From Sulfurovum zhangzhouensis (GTDB lineage Bacteria; Campylobacterota; Campylobacteria; Campylobacterales; Sulfurovaceae), in contig NZ_JAQIBD010000001.1 of assembly GCF_030347965.1 (NCBI RefSeq), forward strand, positions 1-64,000: DNA of 64,000 nucleotides, in the 5' to 3' direction. The notes under the pieces are model-generated. The model did not search any database. It was not told the DNA's origin and saw only the letters and a program-made list of their open reading frames with translations. Within the stretch, counting starts at the first letter, position 1; the number at the start of each line of letters is the position of its first letter. The position numbers were made by a program, and so were the translations under genes. Below are positions 44,162 through 53,308 of this stretch, one piece after another.

Positions 44162-45364
44162 CTATCCTTGTATATCACACTCTTTTTTCATGCCTAGTCT
44201 GCAACGTATCCAAAGCGGCCATTTATAAAAATTTTCGACCAATTTCTTGACGTAATGTGCAACCTTACCGCTCATTCTGAACGTACCAATACTCAAAATC
44301 GCATAATCTCCCCCCATTGCAATGGCCAATCCAAGTATCTTGATATTTGCAGCTACAGGATCCTTCCCATTTAAAAGCAGATTGATATTTTTAGCCGCAT
44401 GGATACCGCTTTCGATTGCCGCTTGTGCAGTATCTGGAATGCGTTTTCCATGAATATCCATAATCTCGGCAGCATCACCGACAGCAAAAACTTCAGGGTG
44501 ACCAGGGATTTGCAAGGTCGGATCTACGATAATCTGTCCCAGTTTATTGTGTTCAACCTCTACTGACTTGACCATGGACGTAGCTGTAATACCGCCAGTA
44601 AAAAGCATAAAATCAAAACGGATCAGTTCACCATTCTCCAGATAGGCTTTATTGGGTTCAACCTTGGAGATATGTGATCCGCAATGTAAGATCACACCGA
44701 GCTTTTCCAGGTGTTTCGTTGCATCGTCAATGATATTCGGATGCATTCCTTTGAGCACGGTTTCTGAGCCTGATATAAGGTGAATGGCGATTTTGTCACA
44801 GGCAAGTGTATTGCTCTTGTAGTAGCGGTTAAAATAGTGCTGCATTTCAGCAGCGATCTCCACCCCTGTAAGTCCCGCACCGCCTATAACTATACTGAAG
44901 TGCTCTTTGGCATGCTTATGATTTTCCATTCTCGCAAAGAGTTCCTGCTCGAAGAACTGCTTCATATGAAAGGCACCCCGAAGATTTTTAATTCCAAAAC
45001 TGCAGTTTTGTAATCCTCCAATAGAGTCCATAAAGCGTGTTACACTTCCTGTCGCTATGATCAGATAATCATAAAATATCTGCTCTTTTTTCTCTATCAA
45101 GACACACTTCATATCCAAATCTATATTTGAAACACCGTTATGTACGAAAGATACATTTTCACCGTAGCTATGACATAGAGAATATAAATTAACAATTGTT
45201 TTATCAAAAGGCAGCGTACCGGCTATCAATGAATAACCTTCAGTTTGTAAAAAATGGTAAGGATGCTGATCTATCAACGTGATATTGATATCTTTCCTTC
45301 CCGCCAGTTTTTTTAATGCCGCAATCCCGCCATATCCACCACCTAAAATCAATACTTCTTTCAT
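44162..45364 (-). CDS. NDH-2-type FAD/NAD(P)-dependent oxidoreductase
   Basis: A 400-residue pyridine nucleotide-disulfide-family flavoprotein. FAD motif ILGGGYGGIAALKKLAG at residues 6-22, second dinucleotide motif VIGGAGLTGVEIAAEM at about 160, and the FAD-binding FAVGDAAE near residue 295. The shape fits type II NADH:quinone dehydrogenase or a related sulfide:quinone-like enzyme; the missing SQR cysteine pair argues for NDH-2. It heads the beta-oxidation operon and could reoxidise the NADH made by the FadB/J-like enzyme. Confidence 0.82.
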   Translation of the reverse strand: MKEVLILGGGYGGIAALKKLAGRKDINITLIDQHPYHFLQTEGYSLIAGTLPFDKTIVNLYSLCHSYGENVSFVHNGVSNIDLDMKCVLIEKKEQIFYDYLIIATGSVTRFMDSIGGLQNCSFGIKNLRGAFHMKQFFEQELFARMENHKHAKEHFSIVIGGAGLTGVEIAAEMQHYFNRYYKSNTLACDKIAIHLISGSETVLKGMHPNIIDDATKHLEKLGVILHCGSHISKVEPNKAYLENGELIRFDFMLFTGGITATSMVKSVEVEHNKLGQIIVDPTLQIPGHPEVFAVGDAAEIMDIHGKRIPDTAQAAIESGIHAAKNINLLLNGKDPVAANIKILGLAIAMGGDYAILSIGTFRMSGKVAHYVKKLVENFYKWPLWIRCRLGMKKECDIQG

Positions 45365-45467
45365 CTATAACTCTTTTTATGTTGTTATAATTCATTATAA
45401 TGTAAGCTGTATAGAGTATGTGTGTAGTATAAAAATCTTTTCAAACCAAAAAAGGTTTTATTTCAGA

Positions 45468-45572
45468 ATGTTAAACAAAAAAATACAAACCCATCCTGGT
45501 TTCTTCAGTACCGCAAAAACCATCAACGTGGATCAAGACAGGAAATGGGAAAAGCATATCGTAAAAAAATAA
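45468..45572 (+). CDS. Possible small ORF, 34 aa
   Basis: ATG at 45468 to TAA at 45570-45572, ending in STAKTINVDQDRKWEKHIVK followed by K. The ribosome binding site is poor and nothing similar is recognised. It may be a fragment. Low support. Confidence 0.25.
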   Translation: MLNKKIQTHPGFFSTAKTINVDQDRKWEKHIVKK

Positions 45573-45620
45573 CATACTTTATTTTGAAAGCTTGGCAGAA
45601 GCTGCCAATGTACTGGTGTA

Positions 45621-45809
45621 CTAATTGAATTCTTTGAAGATAAGCCCTACTTCTCTCAAGTATACATGTTCTTCACGAGTTCCTTTAATCGGTGGAGATA
45701 TTACCCTGAGAGTTCATTGGATTGACAGATCGGTGAGTTTTGCAGCAGGTTGAGCCGTTACTATACCTTTGGATATAGTAACGCGTTCATGTAATAAACG
45801 AAGATATAC
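45621..45809 (-). pseudogene. Coding remnant with one in-frame stop
   Basis: Read on the minus strand, this stretch stays in one frame for 63 codons and is protein-like throughout: HERVTISKGIVTAQPAAKL, then a TGA, then VISPPIKGTREEHVYLREVG and a final IFKEFN. It has no start. It looks like the decayed C-terminal part of a protein I cannot identify. Together with the plus-strand fragment at 45468 it fills most of the 455-bp gap 45365-45819. Confidence 0.45.
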
Positions 45810-45819
45810 CTGTTATTTT

Positions 45820-46401
45820 CTATTTCTTTCCACCATTAATCATATCCGAGGTAATTCCATTTTCATCGCGGTTTTCTGCAATCAAAATACCAATGATATG
45901 TAGTGGAACAAAGATGAGTATAAAATTATAAAGAAATTCATGAACCTCTTTAAGCATTTCAGCTGTTTTATCAGAAATGCCCAGTGCATCATCAAAATGT
46001 ATCAATAATCCGCTCACAGCCATTATAATAAGAACACCATAAGTAGCAAGGTACCCTGCTTTTACAATCTTTTTATGAAGATTATCTTCTTTGAAATTTT
46101 TATAGTTTTGTTTACCGCTTTCAGTAAAGAAAAGCAAAATCCTCCAGACCAATAATGCAGCTAATGCATATCCAAGAATAATATGCCATTCCCACATAGG
46201 CGCCCGTATAGCTCTTGCTAGCGATTTTGCCTGATCTGCTGTGACTTCCAGATTCATTGCTGAAAGTTTCTGCGTGAGGATTTCGCTATTCGTTCTCCAG
46301 CTTAAAAATGTTTTTCTTAAAAATACAGTGCCTAGTAATCCTAATACTACTGCTGCATGTACCCAATGCCAAACTATAAAATCTAAACGCCATTTTTTCA
46401 T
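45820..46401 (-). CDS. Cytochrome b561-type membrane protein
   Basis: 193 residues from the ATG at 46401, six bases after AAGGAA. Four membrane helices with heme-ligand His candidates in VWHWVHAAVVLG, WEWHIILGYALAALL, HFDDALG and HEFLYNFILIFVPLHIIG. It fits the cytochrome b561/Ni-hydrogenase cytb family. It is 106 bp downstream of the repeat-rich secreted protein gene on the same strand and could exchange electrons with periplasmic partners. Confidence 0.82.
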   Translation of the reverse strand: MKKWRLDFIVWHWVHAAVVLGLLGTVFLRKTFLSWRTNSEILTQKLSAMNLEVTADQAKSLARAIRAPMWEWHIILGYALAALLVWRILLFFTESGKQNYKNFKEDNLHKKIVKAGYLATYGVLIIMAVSGLLIHFDDALGISDKTAEMLKEVHEFLYNFILIFVPLHIIGILIAENRDENGITSDMINGGKK

Positions 46402-46507
46402 AGATAGTTCCTTCTGATGGGGGGAAGTGTAATTACTTGAATAAGTATTCAATTAGCAAGTAAAATTACTTGCTAACTTAAGAAGTATTATATACAATTT
46501 TTCCTGA

Positions 46508-46762
46508 TTAACGGTTACCTCTGCCACCGCCCATACCCATGCTCATACCTGAGCCAAACATACTTCCCATATTCGGATTTGTTCCCTGATAAGAGTATTC
46601 ATTTTTATTCTCGTATTGATTCTTATACTGATTTTTAGCTTGTGCTTCCTGCTTTTTCTGATATTCATAAGAGTACTGATTTTTCTTTTGATTTCCTTCT
46701 GCCATTACTGCTGAAGTAAGTCCGAAACTTGCCAACAAAACACTTAATACGATTTTTTTCAT
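46508..46762 (-). CDS. Secreted Lys/Gln/Asn/Tyr repeat protein, 84 aa
   Basis: Signal peptide (MKKIVLSVLLASFGLTSAVMA) then a low-complexity region built on short repeats of the NQY and NEYSY kind (KKNQYSYEYQKK, KNQYKNQYENKNEYSY), followed by a Gly/Met tail (GSMFGSGMSMGMGGGRG). Such composition suits an extracellular or periplasmic matrix or metal-binding protein, but the role is unknown. It is upstream of the cytochrome b561 gene. Confidence 0.7.
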   Translation of the reverse strand: MKKIVLSVLLASFGLTSAVMAEGNQKKNQYSYEYQKKQEAQAKNQYKNQYENKNEYSYQGTNPNMGSMFGSGMSMGMGGGRGNR

Positions 46763-46871
46763 AATTGATCCTTTTTTAATAAATATTGGAAATTATAAAA
46801 TGAGATTGTTACCTGGCTGTTACTTGAAAACATCTATTTAGTTTTAAACATTTTTGGCTAATATCCGACCT

Positions 46872-47771
46872 ATGGAACATTTATCGATCATATTCATCGC
46901 TATCATTATTGGTATTGTATTTAAAAGATTTTCGTTTTTCCCGGTAGATACTGCGACTACGCTGAATCTGTTTGTTATCTATGTTTCTCTGCCAGCAATG
47001 ATATTGCTCCAGATACCCAAACTGACCTTTAATGAAGAGATACTCATCCCAGCTTTAGTACCGTGGGGAGTCATGGCTCTCAGTGCACTCATGGTACTTG
47101 CTTTGAACAGAGTATTTCAATGGAAAAGAGAGGTTGTCGGTTCATTACTGCTTGTCGCAGTACTTGGAAATACCTCATTTGTAGGTATACCTATGGTCAC
47201 GGCATATTTCGGAGATAAGTTTGTTCCCTATGCCCTGATCTATGATCAGACCGCTACATTTATCGCACTGGCTGTCTATGGTTCCATTATCACTGCTGTA
47301 TACGGAGAGAGCGGAAAATTACGGTTTAAAAATATACTTATAAAGATTTTGACATTTCCACCGTTTATCACCTTGGTTTTAGGCCTGATGCTCAATGGTA
47401 TAGTTTATCCTGAATGGATCACCAAGGTGCTCGAGGGATTTGCATTAACACTTATCCCGCTGGCATTGGTTGCAGTCGGTTTTCAACTGGTGATCAAACT
47501 CCCTAAAGAAGAGTTCTCACCATTTCTTAGTGCACTGGCAATCAAATTGATCTGGTCTCCTTTTGTTGCATGGGGACTAATCGCCTTGTTTGCTGGAGGC
47601 GGAATGATCGCCCAAGTGACTATGTTTGAAGCAGGTATGGGCCCGATGATCACTGCGGGTGTGATGGCTACACTTGCAGGGTTGGCACCTAGACTCACAT
47701 CAGCTATTGTGGGCTTAGGAACTTTGATCGCTTTTATAACACTCCCCGTATTGCATAGCTTGATTCACTGA
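46872..47771 (+). CDS. AEC-family transporter (auxin efflux carrier fold)
   Basis: 299 residues from the ATG at 46872; a TTG six codons earlier is possible, and neither has a strong ribosome binding site. About ten membrane helices; LNLFVIYVSLPAMILLQIP is the N-terminal signature and GNTSFVGIPMVTAYFG the family signature in the middle. AEC carriers export or import small organic acids such as malate or malonate in bacteria. It is a single gene with its own promoter region. Confidence 0.85.
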   Translation: MEHLSIIFIAIIIGIVFKRFSFFPVDTATTLNLFVIYVSLPAMILLQIPKLTFNEEILIPALVPWGVMALSALMVLALNRVFQWKREVVGSLLLVAVLGNTSFVGIPMVTAYFGDKFVPYALIYDQTATFIALAVYGSIITAVYGESGKLRFKNILIKILTFPPFITLVLGLMLNGIVYPEWITKVLEGFALTLIPLALVAVGFQLVIKLPKEEFSPFLSALAIKLIWSPFVAWGLIALFAGGGMIAQVTMFEAGMGPMITAGVMATLAGLAPRLTSAIVGLGTLIAFITLPVLHSLIH

Positions 47772-47914
47772 TCAGTAGATTCTCAATTTGAAGCTTTGGT
47801 ACTATCGTAAACTAAAATCATTGGAAATTACACCAATAATTATTTCTCTTTTATCCTCATCTTGAAAAAATATTTCTATTTTCTGTATTATAATAAGAAG
47901 AATAGGAAGGAACA

Positions 47915-48304
47915 ATGAAAAAGTTTTTATTTAATATTACTCTTTTATTTTCAGCAAAACTGTTGGCAGAACTCCCTCCATATGTGTATGAAGAGCTTCA
48001 GAAAAATGCACCCGAATTACTGCTTATTAAAATAAATAGTGTAGAAACTAATGTATCTTTATTTACAGAGACACGTGTAAATGTAGTCGCTGAAGTACTA
48101 GAAGTAAGACGGTCAAAAAGTGGCTTGAAGAAAAATGATCGAATTACTATTGTTTATACGACTTTTACATCAAGGCCAAGGGGATGGGTAGGCCCCTCAC
48201 CTGTTCCTCTTCTGGAAAAGGATAAAACTTACAGTGCATTTCTAAGAAAAAGTGAGGAAGTTAACATATATATGCCTGCAGCAAAAGGTAAAAGCTTTCA
48301 ATAA
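47915..48304 (+). CDS. Secreted hypothetical protein, 129 aa
   Basis: A signal peptide (MKKFLFNITLLFSAKLLAEL) precedes a beta-rich domain (LLLIKINSVETNV, NDRITIVYTTFTSRP) ending in PAAKGKSFQ. The architecture is similar to small OB-fold-like exported proteins of unknown function. It starts at ATG behind GGAAGGA. I do not recognise the family. Confidence 0.6.
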   Translation: MKKFLFNITLLFSAKLLAELPPYVYEELQKNAPELLLIKINSVETNVSLFTETRVNVVAEVLEVRRSKSGLKKNDRITIVYTTFTSRPRGWVGPSPVPLLEKDKTYSAFLRKSEEVNIYMPAAKGKSFQ

Positions 48305-48321
48305 CGTAAAAGATAACTATA

Positions 48322-49911
48322 TTACTTATCTAACATTTCCACTATCTCTTCTATGCTCAGACTGCTAAGTACTCTGCTATCAAATGACTCGAAGCTTTCT
48401 CCGTTTTCTCTTTTGGCTTTGTAAAGTTCCATAAGCTTTTTTACTTTGAATTTGGCTTCCTTTAACGGAACAGATTTATAAAGAACACGTGCTTCTTTTG
48501 CCTCACGCGTTGCCTTTCCCCCAAGAAAAATATGAACACCGTCTACTTTTTCACCCGTACTGTCTTTGGTAATGCAGCCTTCAAAACCTATATCAGCTAC
48601 TCCATGTATCCCGCAACCTTTTGGACAGGCACTCCAGTACATTCGTACCTTTCCACCGGGAATAGGTACTTCCTTTTGTAGAAAATTTGCCATCTCAATG
48701 GCATCCGGCTTGTTCTCTATGACACCAAATGCACATGTCGCTGTTCCTGCACATGCGATCTGATGGTTGAAGTAGGTGTTATGATATCGTTGATAGATAT
48801 TAAATAAAAGTGATTCTTTGATCGTAGTGACCTTTTCTGTTCCGGTAATAATGTACAGACTTTGTTCTACACTTAACCTTATCTCGCCATCAGCCTGTGC
48901 TGCAATGTTAGCAACTTCAATAAGGCTTTCTCCGGTAAAGATACCGCTTGGTATACTTATATGTACCGCAGAAGTCCCTTGGCCAAGATCTAATACCCCG
49001 CTCTCATCCAGCATAAACTCCTCAGTGGCCAATATTTTGCCGCTACTTTCAAAGAGAAGACCGCTTTGGGTTTTAATTGCATCAACAAATGCATCCATAC
49101 CGACTGCTTCTAGTAGAAAATGCAGTCTATTTTTGTTACGGTTGTCCCTGAAACCATACTCTTTAAAGAGATGGATCACCGCATTAAAGACAGCCTTCAC
49201 CTCATTTTGTTTAATAAAAAGACCTGTATCACTTGCCTGAACACCTACTCTTCCCCCTAAATAAAGATTAAAACCGATATCATCATCTTTTTGTGCAAGT
49301 ATAAAACAGCAGTCATGTCCATAGATATTACAGTCATTCATTGGTATGCCGAGCATGGCAGTATTGAACTTACGTGGTAACGTACCTATCCATTCTTCTT
49401 CTTTTAAAAAGATGGATTGAAGCTCATCAATGAACGGCTTAGTCTTGATGATATTAAGATCCCCTAACCCGTCAAATGAGCTTGTTACGATATTTCTAAA
49501 GTTATCTACACCGGTTTGAAAAGTAGATATTCCCACCTCTTCAAGCTCCTTGATGACCGTATATAGGTTTTCCAGTTTGATATATCGAAGTTCTATCTGC
49601 TGTCTGGTTGTAATATCGATATAGTCTTCACCGTATACCTTGGAAAGCTCTCCAATCTTTGTCGCCTGTTCTATGTTGAGTTGCCCTGCAGGGATACGTA
49701 CCCTGAGCATAAATTTTCCATCCTTCTTTAAAAAGGCTCCAAAACATTTCAGGAAAAAACTTGAATCTTCTTCTTTTAGATACTCCAATCCTGACGATGA
49801 GATACTATTTAAGCGATTATAGATGCTCATCGGTGTTTTGAGTTCTTTTATCTTTTCGATCTTATTGATTTTGTTATTTCGTTCGTTAAAAGCTTGCTGC
49901 AATTTGCTCAT
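48322..49911 (-). CDS. nirA: Ferredoxin-type nitrite reductase (NirA-like)
   Basis: A 529-residue siroheme/[4Fe-4S] reductase with two ferredoxin-like half repeats. The cofactor cysteines are in ACAGTATCAFG (C-x5-C) and CPKGCG (C-x3-C). It is paired with nitrate reductase and siroheme synthase, so assimilatory nitrite reduction to ammonium is more likely than sulfite reduction, though the family includes both. It begins with AGGAG-ATG and overlaps cysG by 26 bp, so the three are co-transcribed. Confidence 0.87.
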   Translation of the reverse strand: MSKLQQAFNERNNKINKIEKIKELKTPMSIYNRLNSISSSGLEYLKEEDSSFFLKCFGAFLKKDGKFMLRVRIPAGQLNIEQATKIGELSKVYGEDYIDITTRQQIELRYIKLENLYTVIKELEEVGISTFQTGVDNFRNIVTSSFDGLGDLNIIKTKPFIDELQSIFLKEEEWIGTLPRKFNTAMLGIPMNDCNIYGHDCCFILAQKDDDIGFNLYLGGRVGVQASDTGLFIKQNEVKAVFNAVIHLFKEYGFRDNRNKNRLHFLLEAVGMDAFVDAIKTQSGLLFESSGKILATEEFMLDESGVLDLGQGTSAVHISIPSGIFTGESLIEVANIAAQADGEIRLSVEQSLYIITGTEKVTTIKESLLFNIYQRYHNTYFNHQIACAGTATCAFGVIENKPDAIEMANFLQKEVPIPGGKVRMYWSACPKGCGIHGVADIGFEGCITKDSTGEKVDGVHIFLGGKATREAKEARVLYKSVPLKEAKFKVKKLMELYKAKRENGESFESFDSRVLSSLSIEEIVEMLDK

Positions 49912-51163
49912 TTTCTACTCCTGTAAGTTGTGTTTTAAATGTAACTACATCACCAAATACTATAATCGCCGGTCTTGGCATATCTTCTGCATCTCTTTGT
50001 AAATGTTCTATTGTTGTTGTGAGGATCTTTTGATCAGGTCTGCTGGCATTAGAGATCACAGCACATGGCTTATGGGAAGATATACCCAATTTGATTGCTT
50101 CATCGACAATCTCCTTGATACGACTTAAGCCCATTAAGACAACAACAGTATGGTTCTCTTTGGCCAAAAGGTCAATCCAATCAAGATTGATACGATTACC
50201 TCTAAGATGGGCTGAAACAACTGTAAATCCGCTTGCATAGCCTCTCGCAGTTACAGGGATATTTCCCATTAAAGGTGCAGATATAGATGAACTGATACCC
50301 GGTATCACCTCAGTATCGATATGCTGTTGCGTCAGTACCATGAGTTCTTCTGCCCCTCGTCCGAAAACAAAAGGATCGCCGCTTTTTAGCCTTGCTATTT
50401 TTTTTCCTTGACTTGCATAATGCAAAATAAGTGCATTGATCTCATCTTGTGACTTGGAGTGATATCCTTTTTGTTTACCGACAAATACTTTTAAAGTGTG
50501 TTTAGGTACCAATGCCATGATATCATTGCTGATGAGATGATCATACAAAACCACATCGACATTTTGTATGATTTTATATGCTTTGAGGGTAAGAAGTTCC
50601 GGATCTCCGATACCACAGCCTACAAGATAGACCTTTGAACTTTTGAACTTTAGTTCCTTGATAGTATCTTGTATGCATATAAGTCCATGATCGCGTTCTT
50701 TTTGTTTTTGTACGAGATAGGCAGTAATATCCTCTGGTATCATTGCTTCGCACTGATCACGGAAATATTTGGCTGCAGTCGGACTTGCACCATTGCTCGA
50801 TACTGCAATCTGCAGAGGCCTGTTCTTGGTAAGTGCCATAAAATAAAAATCACAGTATTTTGGTTGATCGACAACATTGAGCAGTATTTGATGTTTCTTT
50901 TTATATTTTAAAAGTTTTTTTGTAACCTTCGGATTTCCCGTTGCATCAATGATAATATACTCTTCACCGATATCTTTGAGCTTGAACTCTTTTTGGATAA
51001 GTTTATCGGTCAATTTTTCAATGGCACTGTTGATCTCTTGTGAGATGACTCTAAATTTGATTTCATTATCGGCAAGTACTTCAGCTTTTTGAAGTGCAAC
51101 ATTTCCTCCGCCAATCAAGAGTACCTTTTGATCTTTTAACAAAATGGGAAGTGTACTAGGCAT
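49886..51163 (-). CDS. cysG: Siroheme synthase CysG (precorrin-2 dehydrogenase/ferrochelatase fused to uroporphyrinogen-III methyltransferase)
   Basis: A 425-residue fusion. N-terminal domain (about 1-150): LLIGGGNVALQKAEVL dinucleotide binding, plus VDQPKYCDFYFM and SNGASPTAAKYFRDQ. C-terminal domain (about 170-425): VYLVGCGIGDPELLTLKAYK and GKKIARLKSGDPFVFGRGAE, the SUMT signature. It makes the siroheme required by the nitrite reductase encoded next to it, a strong functional link. Start overlaps the nitrate reductase stop by 8 bp. Confidence 0.93.
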   Translation of the reverse strand: MPSTLPILLKDQKVLLIGGGNVALQKAEVLADNEIKFRVISQEINSAIEKLTDKLIQKEFKLKDIGEEYIIIDATGNPKVTKKLLKYKKKHQILLNVVDQPKYCDFYFMALTKNRPLQIAVSSNGASPTAAKYFRDQCEAMIPEDITAYLVQKQKERDHGLICIQDTIKELKFKSSKVYLVGCGIGDPELLTLKAYKIIQNVDVVLYDHLISNDIMALVPKHTLKVFVGKQKGYHSKSQDEINALILHYASQGKKIARLKSGDPFVFGRGAEELMVLTQQHIDTEVIPGISSSISAPLMGNIPVTARGYASGFTVVSAHLRGNRINLDWIDLLAKENHTVVVLMGLSRIKEIVDEAIKLGISSHKPCAVISNASRPDQKILTTTIEHLQRDAEDMPRPAIIVFGDVVTFKTQLTGVENEQIAASF

Positions 51164-53144
51164 GATCTATCCTTTCTATTTTTACTGCATTATGGTTGTA
51201 ATCCGGTTGCAAAGATTCTCTATCTAGCAAATCATTTGTCAGATAGTTGATCTCACGGTTACTGATAGGAATGAAGATACATTTTTCATGGATGTTCTCA
51301 GTCAACATAGCTTTTGTAATAAGCTCTCCTCTTTTAGAAACAACCTTGATGGTGTCGCCACCATTAATCCCAAGGTTCTTTGCATCATTAGGATGTATCT
51401 CGCAGAAGTTCAACGGTTTGTGTTTTAGCAAGGTCTGCGGTAGATTTGTCTTGGTACCGCTATGCCACTGATCCCTTGTTCTACCTGTCATGAGCAGAAA
51501 AGGAAACTCTAAACTGGTCTTTTCACTCAATAACTTGTTTTCTACAAAGAAAAGATTTCCTTTTTTATCCGATGTTAAAAAATGTTTGATCTTTTCTCCC
51601 CATATAAACGGTCTATGCGTGATCTCATCATAGTCTGCCTCTGAGATGTCCATATAATCATTGAGCTTTGTCATTCTCTGATACTCTTCAAATATTTCTT
51701 TTGGTGTTTCAAACTTAAATGCTCTACCATATCCTAGCTCCTGTGCTATCAGCTGAAAGATCTCCCAGTCAGGTTTACAGTCTATGGATGTACGGGTGAG
51801 ACGTTCTTGTTTGGTGATCGTACGGTCAAGATTTGTTTGTGTACCCTCTTTTTCTCCCCAGGGAGCTGCAGGAAGTCTGATATGTGCGTATTTGGCAGTT
51901 TCAGAATTATCATAGGCATTGATCTCTATGACCAGAGGGATCTTGGCGATCTGTTCTTCCACTCTTTTTCTATTAGGTAGATGATAGATAGGGTCTGTGT
52001 GACAGATGATAATAACCTCAAGGTCTTCTTCCAACATTTGCGTAGCGGTCAATCCCGGTTTGTTGTCTATCTTATCAGTCTTCCAAAACTTTGATACCTT
52101 TTTGATACTCTCATCATCAAAACCGAGATGTACTGCCAACATAGTAGAGAGTCCGCCTACTTCTCTCCCTCCCATAGCGTTAGGTTGTCCGGTCAGACTG
52201 AGTGGTCCACATCCATCTTTAAATATTTTTCCTGTAAGTAAATGCGTATTAAGCAGTGCCAGATTTTTATCTACCCCTTGTACAGACTGATTTAAGCCCA
52301 TTGTCCAAGCGGTGATAATGTTATTGCTTTCTATGTAAAGTTGCCAGAAAGCATCAAATTCTTCAGAGGTCAATCCTGTACGTTTGAGCATCTTGGTGAC
52401 AGGTACACGTTTGAACTTGTTTTTAAGTAGCTCAAAGTTATTTATATGTTGGTCTACAAACTCCTTATCGTATCTTTCTTCATCTATTAAACGTTTTGAT
52501 ACAAGGTTGAAAAAGTCTATATCACTTCCCGGTTTGATCGGTAGATATAGGTCCGCTATGTTTGCTGTATCTGTTTTTCTTGGATCGATTACAACTACTT
52601 TGAGTCCATTTTTTTTAGCTTTTTTGATCCTGTTATGAAATACAACATGTGCTTCTGCCGTATTAGCTCCGGTTAATATGAGTAGATCAGATTTGAAGAT
52701 GTCATTCATACGTACCGGTACAAAGTCTGCTCCTATAGCCTTTTTATAGGCAACAACTGCACTTGCCATACAGGTACGGCTGTTGGTATCTACATTATTT
52801 GTACCTATAAAACCTTTTGCAAGTTTATTTGCTATATAGTAGTCTTCTGTTAATAACTGTCCTGAGAGGTAAAATCCGATTTTATCTTTATTGGTATTAT
52901 TGATACGATCAGCGATTACCGATATTGCATCTTTCCAATCAGTTAATTCAAATGTATCTTCTATACTTGATCTCATATATGGTCTTAGCAATCTTGTAGG
53001 CGTTTGCATACTAACCAGTTCAGAAATTCCTTTTGAACAGAGATTCCCTTGATTTGTTGGGTAGGCAATATTACCTATAAGTTGTTTTTCATCATATTCC
53101 AATCCACAACCTACACCACAATATCCGCATACTGACTTAATCAT
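51156..53144 (-). CDS. narB: Assimilatory nitrate reductase, molybdopterin catalytic subunit
   Basis: 662 residues from the ATG at 53144 behind AAGG; upstream in-frame ATG and start at 53150/53177 are less likely. N-terminal [4Fe-4S] site CGYCGVGCG with GNLCSKG, then the molybdopterin guanine dinucleotide fold (LILTGANTAEAHVVFHNRI, LTGQPNAMGGREVGGL) and a C-terminal dinucleotide-binding domain (LLMTGRTRDQWHSGTKT). It resembles NarB/NasA rather than periplasmic NapA because there is no Tat signal. Electron donor probably ferredoxin. It is divergent from the nitrate transporter genes. Confidence 0.9.
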   Translation of the reverse strand: MIKSVCGYCGVGCGLEYDEKQLIGNIAYPTNQGNLCSKGISELVSMQTPTRLLRPYMRSSIEDTFELTDWKDAISVIADRINNTNKDKIGFYLSGQLLTEDYYIANKLAKGFIGTNNVDTNSRTCMASAVVAYKKAIGADFVPVRMNDIFKSDLLILTGANTAEAHVVFHNRIKKAKKNGLKVVVIDPRKTDTANIADLYLPIKPGSDIDFFNLVSKRLIDEERYDKEFVDQHINNFELLKNKFKRVPVTKMLKRTGLTSEEFDAFWQLYIESNNIITAWTMGLNQSVQGVDKNLALLNTHLLTGKIFKDGCGPLSLTGQPNAMGGREVGGLSTMLAVHLGFDDESIKKVSKFWKTDKIDNKPGLTATQMLEEDLEVIIICHTDPIYHLPNRKRVEEQIAKIPLVIEINAYDNSETAKYAHIRLPAAPWGEKEGTQTNLDRTITKQERLTRTSIDCKPDWEIFQLIAQELGYGRAFKFETPKEIFEEYQRMTKLNDYMDISEADYDEITHRPFIWGEKIKHFLTSDKKGNLFFVENKLLSEKTSLEFPFLLMTGRTRDQWHSGTKTNLPQTLLKHKPLNFCEIHPNDAKNLGINGGDTIKVVSKRGELITKAMLTENIHEKCIFIPISNREINYLTNDLLDRESLQPDYNHNAVKIERIDHA

Positions 53145-53308
53145 ATTCATTACCTTGTAACTTTTTCTTCTCCCCATTATAGACCCATATTAATGTAAAA
53201 TTAAGATTCTTATGATTAAAAAATAATCAATTGTTTGGTTATTTAGTACATATTAGTATGTTACTATTTTCACATCAAAGCAATTTAATGTAAATTTAAG
53301 GAGTAAAA
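53145..53308. promoter_or_regulatory. Divergent promoter region of the nitrate genes
   Basis: AT-rich. Two direct repeats of TTAATGTAAA[A/T]TTAAG occur at 53190-53205 and 53285-53300, one mismatch apart; the second overlaps the ribosome binding site of nrtA. A near-palindrome with AGTACATA and TATGTTACT lies between. Candidate binding sites for a nitrate or nitrogen regulator; untested. Confidence 0.4.

Noticed and set aside
45279-45572. Plus-strand open frame across the start of the NDH-2 gene
   Set aside because: The 5' part is the antisense of the flavoprotein gene; only the last 34 codons lie outside and have weak support.
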